Source: Ancylomarina sp. 16SWW S1-10-2 (GTDB taxonomy: Bacteria; Bacteroidota; Bacteroidia; Bacteroidales; Marinifilaceae). From it: 64,000 nucleotides of DNA. The translations under genes and the position numbers were made by a program. Below are positions 26,533-34,177 of the stretch, piece after piece (within the stretch, counting starts at the first letter, position 1; each line of letters opens with the position of its first letter). The notes under the pieces were generated by a model. It saw nothing but the letters and a program-made list of their open reading frames with translations. It had not been told where the DNA came from and did no database searches. Where the stretch lies: NCBI RefSeq assembly GCF_009669305.1, contig NZ_SADB01000014.1, forward strand, positions 52,041-116,040. The letters run 5' to 3'.

Positions 26533-27621
26533 ATGAAAACACTCATAACATCAATCTTAATTTTCTTAAGTACATTTTGTAGTGGTCAGAACAAAGTAGT
26601 TGGTGAATTTGCAGAAGCTCCCGTTAATGGTGGTTTTCAAATGAAAAATTACTGGGTTTGGGGAAGTTCTGTTATTAAAGGGGATGATGGCAACTATCAT
26701 ATGTATGCTTCGCGTTGGCCGAAATATCTGCCTTTTCATCCTGGCTGGATGATTGGTTCTGAAATTGTTCACGCAGTTTCCCATACGCCCGAAGGTCCTT
26801 ACACTTTCGTTGATGTTGCTTTAGGTGCAAGAGGTTCACAGTTTTGGGATGGAAGGTCTTGTCATAACCCAAAAATTGTTCGCTACAAGGGAGAATATAT
26901 TCTTTACTATATGGGTTCTACTCATCCTTTCGAGGACATCACAGAACAGAATGCCGATGAGCTTACTTTGGATAGTAAATGGTGCATTGCCGCTCGCTGG
27001 CGAAAACGAATCGGCATTGCTACTTCTAAAAGTCCTAATGGACCTTGGAAACGATCTGATCAGCCTATTCTAGATGTAAAACCGAATTCCTTTTATAGCT
27101 TTTTAACCTCTAATCCTTCACCGTTGATTAAGAAGGATGGTTCCGTGGTCTTGATTTTCAAGAGTCGAGATTATAATGAGGATGGAATCACAAAAGGCGA
27201 TATGAGCGTGAGTGTTGCAACAGCTCCTTCCTACGATGGAAAATATACTGTATTGGGAGATCAAGCTCTATTTTCTAAAGATAATTTTGGGGAAATTGAA
27301 GATCCTCACTTGTGGAGCGATAATGAAGGTTATCACATGATTGCAAAAGATCAGCGTGGGCAAATTACTGGTGTTGCAGGCGATGGTTTGCTGGCACATT
27401 CAAAAGATGGAATTAATTGGTTTGTAGATAAAAATCCAAAAGCATATACCAAAATAGTGAAATGGGATAATGGAAAAACAATAAAACAGGGGCAACTAGA
27501 AAGACCTTTTGTTTTGGTAGAGGATGGAAAACCTACACATCTGTTTTTTGCGACTATGAATGGATCCGGTGGTTTTGGAAATGGAACAAGAACATGGAAT
27601 ATGGTGATTCCATTAAAATAA
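26533..27621 (+). CDS. Five-bladed beta-propeller glycoside hydrolase (GH43-like fold), secreted
   Basis: From the ATG at 26533 the protein has 362 residues and a signal peptide ending at FCSGQ; the in-frame ATG at 26488 would put 15 polar residues in front and is less likely. It has the repeated beta-propeller pattern of the GH43/GH32/GH117 superfamily: VWGSSVIKGDDGNYHMYASRW, SCHNPKIVRYKGEYILYYMG, SNPSPLIKKDGSVVLIFKS and EIEDPHLWSDNEGYHMIAKD, each a blade with an acidic or Asn-Pro motif. Which acids are catalytic cannot be settled by eye. It could hydrolyse arabinosyl, xylosyl, galactosyl or anhydro-galactosyl linkages. Confidence 0.65.
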   Translation: MKTLITSILIFLSTFCSGQNKVVGEFAEAPVNGGFQMKNYWVWGSSVIKGDDGNYHMYASRWPKYLPFHPGWMIGSEIVHAVSHTPEGPYTFVDVALGARGSQFWDGRSCHNPKIVRYKGEYILYYMGSTHPFEDITEQNADELTLDSKWCIAARWRKRIGIATSKSPNGPWKRSDQPILDVKPNSFYSFLTSNPSPLIKKDGSVVLIFKSRDYNEDGITKGDMSVSVATAPSYDGKYTVLGDQALFSKDNFGEIEDPHLWSDNEGYHMIAKDQRGQITGVAGDGLLAHSKDGINWFVDKNPKAYTKIVKWDNGKTIKQGQLERPFVLVEDGKPTHLFFATMNGSGGFGNGTRTWNMVIPLK

Positions 27622-27693
27622 GAATCAAGTAATAGCCTAGTAAATATTTTAAAAAGGAATAATCTTGTTCGTCTTTTGAGGAAAGTATAGATA

Positions 27694-28830
27694 ATGAAAG
27701 TGAAAAGCTTAAATAATATTCTTAAATCAATTACAAACCTTGTAATTATTGTCCTCCTACTTTTATCTGTAGCTGCATGGCGAGGACAATTATTTGGGGT
27801 CGGTTTAAAAGGTGATACAGATAAGAATTTTACGATTGACCTTAAGGCGACCGACTGTCAATCTATTTTGCCAAATGTTAGTGCTGTTGAAAAGGATAAT
27901 GATCAGCAGTTTACTCTTTCGGATGCTTCCAATAATCTTGTAGGTTATGCCTATGCATATAGAGGCGAGCTTGGCTATGGAGGTCGAGTACCTGTAATAA
28001 CTTTTGTTGATGTAGATAATGTGATTTGCGGTATTATATTGGGTGAAAATTATGAAAGTGATGAATATCTCGCTGATGCTGTGAAGAAGGGGATTTTAAC
28101 CCAATGGAACGGAGTCGCTCGAAATCAGGTTATGAATACTGCTGTTGATGCGATAGCAGGAGCAACCATTAGCAGTCAGGCAATTATCGCTGGTGTACAA
28201 AACTCAGCTTCAGAACAATTGCTTTCAATTCCATTTAAATTTTGGACTGTTGAAAATGTCGTATCGCTTGCTTTGTTAATGGTTCTAGTTTTCGCATGTT
28301 TTTATCCAAAGAAATTAATGAAGTATCGAACAATTTTGCAGATACTCACTGTAGTCGTATTTGGGTTTTGGCTTGGGCGACTTATATCTTTTGTTCAATT
28401 TATTAATTGGTTGTCAGGAGGTTTTAATTGGCAGATTCAGTTTGTTATGCTGATTGTAATTGTTTTATCAATTATCATCCCAATTATTTTTGGAAAAGCT
28501 TTTTACTGTAGTTGGGTTTGTCCGTTTGGTGCAGCCCAGGAATTATGCGGAAAAGCTTGTTCTAAAAAGTTGCAAATTACATCGAAAAGTGCTCGGTTTC
28601 TTCAACTTTTACGTGAAAGATTATTTATTGTGTTGCTACTCTTCTTATGGACAGGTTATTCCTTTGATTTAACTTTGATTGAACCATTTTCTGCATTTTC
28701 ATTAACAAAGCTTAGCTATTGGTCTATAGGTTTTGCATCCATATTTTTAATTATTTCTATTTTCATTCCAAAAGTCTGGTGCAGGTTTTTTTGTCCTACA
28801 GGTTTTATTTTGGATTGGATTCGAAAATAG
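27694..28830 (+). CDS. Membrane FMN-binding and 4Fe-4S electron-transfer protein (NosR/NapH-like)
   Basis: A 378-residue protein: one N-terminal transmembrane helix, an extracytoplasmic FMN_bind domain (about 60-175), then about five transmembrane helices with a NapH/NosR-type cluster domain. The motif DAIAGATISS carries Thr158, the expected site of covalent FMN attachment by an ApbE-type flavin transferase (not in the window). Cysteine motifs CSWVCPFGAAQELCGKAC and CRFFCPTG would hold 4Fe-4S clusters. Such proteins carry electrons between the membrane and periplasmic partners. Finding it within a polysaccharide locus is unusual; the following gene is likely its partner. Confidence 0.8.
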   Translation: MKVKSLNNILKSITNLVIIVLLLLSVAAWRGQLFGVGLKGDTDKNFTIDLKATDCQSILPNVSAVEKDNDQQFTLSDASNNLVGYAYAYRGELGYGGRVPVITFVDVDNVICGIILGENYESDEYLADAVKKGILTQWNGVARNQVMNTAVDAIAGATISSQAIIAGVQNSASEQLLSIPFKFWTVENVVSLALLMVLVFACFYPKKLMKYRTILQILTVVVFGFWLGRLISFVQFINWLSGGFNWQIQFVMLIVIVLSIIIPIIFGKAFYCSWVCPFGAAQELCGKACSKKLQITSKSARFLQLLRERLFIVLLLFLWTGYSFDLTLIEPFSAFSLTKLSYWSIGFASIFLIISIFIPKVWCRFFCPTGFILDWIRK

Positions 28831-28887
28831 AAATAGATTGTGCTTTAGGATATTAATAGTTATAAATCTTTTATTACATCATAAATA

Positions 28888-29799
28888 ATGAAGAGCGATA
28901 GAATTTTAAATATTATTCTGGCAATAGCCCTACTTATACTGATTGTTAAAATAAATAAGTACGATTTTTTAAAATCGCAAGATGGAGTTGTTGGTGTAGC
29001 CCAAGTAGAAGGAACGGCCGACAAAGCTTATGATTTAAAGTCAGGAACACATCAAACTTGGGTATCGTTAACGGTAGCTGAAAGCAAGCGTTTAATCGCG
29101 AAAGGGCTAGCTATTTATCCACCTGTTATAGAATGCATGAAACATGGGAAATTAATTCTGGCTAAAGGTACAACCAATACTTATGTTGCCGAAGAGTTGA
29201 TACATGATTCTCTTACCAATGGTGAATATGTATTGGGATATATAAGTCCAGCTAAATCCACAAAAAAGGTAGATAGAAGCAAAAAACGTAATGAAATGGT
29301 TTTTGTTAATGGAGCGATTCAAGATATTTCTTACAAAGAAATTTTGCCTGAGATGGAAGAGGGTGACATTGTAATGAAGGGAGCCAATATCATTAATCAT
29401 AGCAAAGGACAAGCGGCTATCATGATAGGTCATCCAACAGGAGGAACCATTGGTAATTTGTACCCGATTATTCAAGAAAAGAAGCTTCGTTATATTATTC
29501 CGGTAGGATTGGAAAAAGAATCATCGCAAGATCTTAATATCATTGGGGAGTATAGTAAAATAGATCATGAAAATATCAAGCGAAAAACACCTTGGCTATG
29601 GAGTGTTAAAGGTGAATTATTTACTGAAATAGAAGCGATAAAGCAATTTGCTGATGTTGAGGCGCTTCATTATGGCTCAGGTGGAATTGGAGGTGCAGAA
29701 GGAGCTGTGTCTATTCTAATAAGAGGATCAGAAACGGAGGTCAATAAAGCACTTAATGTAATTGAGTCAATTCAAGGTGAACCGGCATTTATTAAATAA
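28888..29799 (+). CDS. Membrane-anchored protein of unknown function, partner of FMN/4Fe-4S protein
   Basis: I do not recognise this 303-residue protein with confidence. It has one N-terminal membrane anchor (about 5-22) and a soluble body predicted outside the cytoplasm. Notable motifs are LAKGTTNTYVAEELI (about 90-104), GDIVMKGANIINH, a glycine-rich MIGHPTGGTIG, and a C-terminal LHYGSGGIGGAEGAV. The GTTN-type motif with mixed alpha/beta sequence faintly recalls NagB/RpiA/CoA-transferase folds, but this is only an impression. It starts 57 bases after the FMN/4Fe-4S gene and is probably co-expressed. A substrate-binding or enzymatic domain served by that electron carrier is one possibility. 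Confidence 0.6.
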   Translation: MKSDRILNIILAIALLILIVKINKYDFLKSQDGVVGVAQVEGTADKAYDLKSGTHQTWVSLTVAESKRLIAKGLAIYPPVIECMKHGKLILAKGTTNTYVAEELIHDSLTNGEYVLGYISPAKSTKKVDRSKKRNEMVFVNGAIQDISYKEILPEMEEGDIVMKGANIINHSKGQAAIMIGHPTGGTIGNLYPIIQEKKLRYIIPVGLEKESSQDLNIIGEYSKIDHENIKRKTPWLWSVKGELFTEIEAIKQFADVEALHYGSGGIGGAEGAVSILIRGSETEVNKALNVIESIQGEPAFIK

Positions 29800-30019
29800 T
29801 AGAGGGAACAGTTTATACCTAGGTATTTGGTGTTACATCTGAAAAAAGAACTTTGTATGATTGGATATAAGACATTAGAACGCTATTGCCACAAATTTTA
29901 TATTGTTTGGCATGGATTCCCTATTCCTGATGGCTCATTATAGTTATTTTCGTTTTTAGAGTAAGTGTAATGTTTGCAACTTGTTAAGATATCATAATAA
30001 AAACACAAATTGAACCAAA

Positions 30020-32371
30020 ATGAGAAAGCTATTTTTATTGCTAATGGGTTGTATTTTTTTATTTTTTAGTGCTTGTAAGCCTAAAGTAATAAGAATCGTT
30101 GTCGATTCTACTCTGCAAAGTGAAGAGTCTGTTGCATTATTGGATAAAGCTTGGCAGCAAGCGAAACAAGTGAAAAAAGAAGATTCTTCTGCTTTAATCG
30201 AAATAATTGTTCACCCAGGAGAGTACAATCTAAAATCACCACTTGTAATTACTCCAGAATTAAATGGTACATCCATTATTGGTGCAGGAAGCGATAAAGT
30301 GAGTATTAAAGGTTCTGTTCCTTTAGATTTGAAATGGAAGTCATTGAATGAAAATGTATACGAAGCTACTATCGCAGAAAATCTTGATTTCGATCAACTC
30401 ATTGCTGATGGAAAAGTACAAATATTAGCACGTTATCCGAATTATAATGAGGATGGGGGCATGTGGCAAGGCTATGCCAAAGATGCGATATCTATCAAAA
30501 GAATTGCTTCGTGGAAAAATCCCATAGGTGCTTATTTTAATACGATGCACAAAGGGAAATGGGGTGGCTTTCATTTCCGAATTACTGGCGTAAATGCTGA
30601 TGGAACTGCTATTTTAGAAGGAGGACAACAGAACAATCGACCTTCGGCACCGCATACAGAATATCGAATGGTCGAGAATGTGTTCGAAGAGTTGGATAGT
30701 GCAGGCGAATGGTATTTAGATCGTGAAAAACATAAATTGTACTATTGGCCTCAGAAAGGTATGGATATTCAAAAGCTAAATTTCGAAGCTTCTGTGCTTA
30801 AATCATTAATAGAGATAAAAGGAAGCTTAGAAAATCCAGTTAAAAATATTACTATTCAGGGAATTAAGTTTGAGCATACGCAACGCACTTTTATGGAGGA
30901 ATATGAACCTTTATTAAGAAGCGATTGGACTATTTACCGAGGAGGTGCTGTATTTTTTGAGGGAACTGAAAATTGTTCGATAGAAGATTGTGAATTCACC
31001 AACTTAGGTGGAAACGTAATTTTTGCGAGTGCTTACAATAAAGGATTAAAAATTGCTGGGAATCATATTCACGACTGTGGAGCAAGTGCCATTTGCTTTG
31101 TAGGTGATGCTTCGGCAGTTCGTTCTCCGGCTTTTCAATATGGACAATTTGTTGCTTTAGATAAAATGGATACCATTTCCGGTCCACAAAACGAGTTGTA
31201 TCCACGAGAATGTATTGCTGAAAACAATCTGATTCACAGAATAGGTAGAATAGAGAAGCAAACGGCTGGAGTTCAGATATCCATGGCAATGGATATTACA
31301 GTTCGTCACAATAGTATTTACGATGTTCCCCGTGCAGGTATCAATATTGGCGATGGAACTTGGGGCGGACATATTTTGGAATACAACGATGTATTTAATA
31401 CCGTATTGGAATCGGGAGATCATGGTTCTTTCAACTCATGGGGAAGAGATCGTTTTTGGCATCCAAAACGTCATGTAATGGATAGTATGACCACGGCAAA
31501 TCCAAATATGCCAAAGTGGGATGCAATTCACACTACTATTATTAGAAATAATCGTTTTCGTTGCGATCATGGTTGGGATATCGATTTGGATGATGGTTCT
31601 ACCAATTATCACATCTATAATAATTTATGTTTGAACAGAGGAATAAAACTAAGAGAAGGTTTCTATCGCGTGGTTGAGAACAATATTATCGTCAACAATT
31701 CCTTGCATCCTCATGTTTGGTTTGCCAATAGCGAAGATGTATTTAAAAAGAACATTGTTGGAGATGCTTATCAAGATGTTGGTCTACTTGGTTGGGGAAA
31801 AGAGCTTGATTATAACTTGTTTCCTAACGAAGAATCGATGCTGAAATCTCAGATTTACGATCGTGATATGAACAGTGCTTTTGGTGATCCTTTATTCAAA
31901 AATCCTGAACATTTAGATTTTATAGTTGCTGAAAATTCACCAGCTCTTAAACTTGGCTTTGTGAATTTTCCAATGGATCAATTTGGAGTTCAAAAACCAG
32001 CTTATAAAGCGATTGCTAAAACGCCTGAAGTTCCGGTATTAAAAGATTCTTCGATTAGTAATGGGAAGAGTAGTCCTGTAGTTGCTTGGCTAAGAAACAA
32101 TATAAAAAGTGTAGATACGGAAGCTGAACAGTCAGCTTACGGATTAAATATGCCCGAAGGCGTGATTCTATTGAGCGTTTGGAAGCACAGTCCTGCAGTA
32201 AAAGGAAATGGTTTGAAAAAACGCGATGTTATTTTAGAGGTAGAAGGAGTGAAAATAAAAAGCTCGCTTGACTTTCTAAAAATCACAAAAAAATATCAAA
32301 AACTTGGGAAAATTCATGTTGTTGTAATGAGAAACCAGGCAGAACAGAATTTATTCATTCAAATAAACTAG
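30020..32371 (+). CDS. GH141-like right-handed beta-helix glycosidase with C-terminal PDZ domain, lipoprotein
   Basis: This 783-residue lipoprotein (FFSAC, Cys19) opens with a beta-helix region: EIIVHPGEYNLKSPLVI and then ILARYPNYNEDGG, a stretch typical of GH141 (fucosidase/xylanase) proteins. Parallel beta-helix rungs run through about 270-600 (NITIQGIKFEHTQR, SIEDCEFTNLGGNVI, LKIAGNHIHDCGASAIC), with acidic candidates in GWDIDLDDGSTNYHIYNN. After about residue 700 a PDZ-like domain follows (MPEGVILLSVWKHSPAVKG, then LKKRDVILEVEGVKIKSS). GH141 activity would fit fucose release; a pectate-lyase-like role cannot be ruled out. A PDZ tail on such an enzyme is unusual. Confidence 0.75.
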   Translation: MRKLFLLLMGCIFLFFSACKPKVIRIVVDSTLQSEESVALLDKAWQQAKQVKKEDSSALIEIIVHPGEYNLKSPLVITPELNGTSIIGAGSDKVSIKGSVPLDLKWKSLNENVYEATIAENLDFDQLIADGKVQILARYPNYNEDGGMWQGYAKDAISIKRIASWKNPIGAYFNTMHKGKWGGFHFRITGVNADGTAILEGGQQNNRPSAPHTEYRMVENVFEELDSAGEWYLDREKHKLYYWPQKGMDIQKLNFEASVLKSLIEIKGSLENPVKNITIQGIKFEHTQRTFMEEYEPLLRSDWTIYRGGAVFFEGTENCSIEDCEFTNLGGNVIFASAYNKGLKIAGNHIHDCGASAICFVGDASAVRSPAFQYGQFVALDKMDTISGPQNELYPRECIAENNLIHRIGRIEKQTAGVQISMAMDITVRHNSIYDVPRAGINIGDGTWGGHILEYNDVFNTVLESGDHGSFNSWGRDRFWHPKRHVMDSMTTANPNMPKWDAIHTTIIRNNRFRCDHGWDIDLDDGSTNYHIYNNLCLNRGIKLREGFYRVVENNIIVNNSLHPHVWFANSEDVFKKNIVGDAYQDVGLLGWGKELDYNLFPNEESMLKSQIYDRDMNSAFGDPLFKNPEHLDFIVAENSPALKLGFVNFPMDQFGVQKPAYKAIAKTPEVPVLKDSSISNGKSSPVVAWLRNNIKSVDTEAEQSAYGLNMPEGVILLSVWKHSPAVKGNGLKKRDVILEVEGVKIKSSLDFLKITKKYQKLGKIHVVVMRNQAEQNLFIQIN

Positions 32372-32432
32372 TAAAAGCACTTATAACTATTGGTTTGGTA
32401 TTTTAATTAAAATAAAGGAAAACGAAAATCTA

Positions 32433-34094
32433 ATGACTATGAAATTGCAACGAATTGTTTTTGTATTGTTCTGTACAATACTGTTTTCTTGCCAAACGGC
32501 AAAAAAAGATAAGACGTCTAGTAAGGAATTGCCTAAACGGCCAAATATTATTTTCATGATGTCGGATGATCATGCTTATCAGGCTATTAGTGCTTACGAT
32601 AATCGATTGATAGAAACACCAAATATTGATCGTATAGCTAATGGAGGAATGAAATTTACTAATGCTTGTGTTACGAATTCTATTTGTGGTCCATCGAGGG
32701 CAACAATGTTAACCGGTAAGCATTGTCATATACATGGCAAAACAGATAACGTTTTTCCTTTTGATGAAACACAAACCACCTTTCCTCAATTATTACAAAA
32801 AGCAGGTTATCAAACTGCTATGTTTGGAAAATTACATTTTGGAAATAATCCAAAAGGAATTGATGAATTTAAAATTTTACCGGGACAAGGGTCATACTAT
32901 AATCCTGATTTTGATACCAACGAAGGAAGAATTACAGTTAAGGGATATGTTACCGATATTATAACCGACATGACTATTGATTGGTTGGACAATCGTAGAA
33001 AAGAGGATGAGCCATTTATATTATTTTATATGCACAAAGCTCCTCACCGTGAATGGTTACCAGCACCACGATATTTTAAGGAATATACCAAGAAAACATT
33101 TGTAGAGCCGGAAACTTTGTTCGACGATTATAAAGGACGTGGGACTGCAGCGAAAACTGCAGAAATGAATTTGTTGACTCATATGAATTGGGCTGGAGAT
33201 TCAAAGCTTTATCCTGAGATGATGGCTGAATTAGGTATTCCAGATGCGTCAGGATGGGATCTAGAAGCTTTCGATAGAGAGGTTGGTAGAATGAATGCCA
33301 AGCAAAGAGCAGTTTGGGATTCAACTTACATGCCTTTAATGGAAGATTTCAAAGCAAAATATCCAGAAATGAATAAAACTGAATTGATGAAATGGCGTTT
33401 TCAACGTTACATGCAGGATTATTTGGGCTGTGTTGCTGCTGTAGATGAAAATGTTGGTCGCTTATTGGATCATTTAGAAGAAAAAAATCTTACCGAAAAT
33501 ACTATTATAGTGTACACATCTGATCAGGGATTCTATTTAGGAGAACATGGTTGGTTCGATAAGCGTTTTGTGTATGATGAATCGTTTAAAACACCATTAC
33601 TTATCAGTTGGCCAGGAGTTGTAGAGCCAGGAACAACAAATACAGAAATGGTTCAGAATTTAGATTTTGCACAAACATTGTTGGAAGCCGCAGGTGTAGA
33701 TGCACCTGATGATATGCAAGGAGAAAGTTTAATTCCTTTATTGCAGGGTAATGATGACCAATGGACTAGAGATGCTGTTTATTACCATTATTACGAATAT
33801 CCTTCCATTCACATGGTGAAAAGACATTATGCGATTATAACCCAGGAATATAAATTAATACATTTTTATTATGATGTTGATGAATGGGAGCTTTATGATC
33901 GAAAAAAAGATGTCAATGAAATGAGCAATGTGATAGACGATCCAGCCTACGCCGATGTTGTTGTAAAGCTTAAAGAACAATTAAAGGAAATGCGTAAAAA
34001 ATATGGAGATAGTTCTCAATTAGATCAGGAATTAATCGATAAATATATCCAAATGAAAGAGAATCCTGATGTCAATAAGGTTCCTCTTCATTAA
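32433..34094 (+). CDS. Sulfatase (family S1), lipoprotein
   Basis: A 553-residue lipoprotein (LFSC, Cys20) with all sulfatase hallmarks: metal-binding Asp45/Asp46 in MMSDDHAY, the CGPSR signature at 85-89 whose Cys85 would be converted to formylglycine, GKLHFG, and a late TSDQGFYLGEHGWFDKR motif. It removes sulfate esters from sugars; anaerobic sulfatase-maturing enzyme would be needed and is not in the window. It is the only complete sulfatase here, with a truncated one at the left edge and a relic at 1482. It is followed by a strong terminator. Confidence 0.94.
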   Translation: MTMKLQRIVFVLFCTILFSCQTAKKDKTSSKELPKRPNIIFMMSDDHAYQAISAYDNRLIETPNIDRIANGGMKFTNACVTNSICGPSRATMLTGKHCHIHGKTDNVFPFDETQTTFPQLLQKAGYQTAMFGKLHFGNNPKGIDEFKILPGQGSYYNPDFDTNEGRITVKGYVTDIITDMTIDWLDNRRKEDEPFILFYMHKAPHREWLPAPRYFKEYTKKTFVEPETLFDDYKGRGTAAKTAEMNLLTHMNWAGDSKLYPEMMAELGIPDASGWDLEAFDREVGRMNAKQRAVWDSTYMPLMEDFKAKYPEMNKTELMKWRFQRYMQDYLGCVAAVDENVGRLLDHLEEKNLTENTIIVYTSDQGFYLGEHGWFDKRFVYDESFKTPLLISWPGVVEPGTTNTEMVQNLDFAQTLLEAAGVDAPDDMQGESLIPLLQGNDDQWTRDAVYYHYYEYPSIHMVKRHYAIITQEYKLIHFYYDVDEWELYDRKKDVNEMSNVIDDPAYADVVVKLKEQLKEMRKKYGDSSQLDQELIDKYIQMKENPDVNKVPLH

Positions 34095-34105
34095 AAAATA
34101 CTAGA

Positions 34106-34146
34106 GCTGTTAAAAGAATTATTATTAATTCTTTTAACAGCTTCAT
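34106..34146 (+). terminator. Terminator hairpin
   Basis: A perfect 16-base-pair stem (34106-34121 with 34126-34141, GCTGTTAAAAGAATTA arm) has a four-base loop and is followed by TTCATTCTACTTTATT. It separates the sulfatase from GH3. Confidence 0.75.
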
Positions 34147-34177
34147 TCTACTTTATTATTTTCACAATATTTACATC

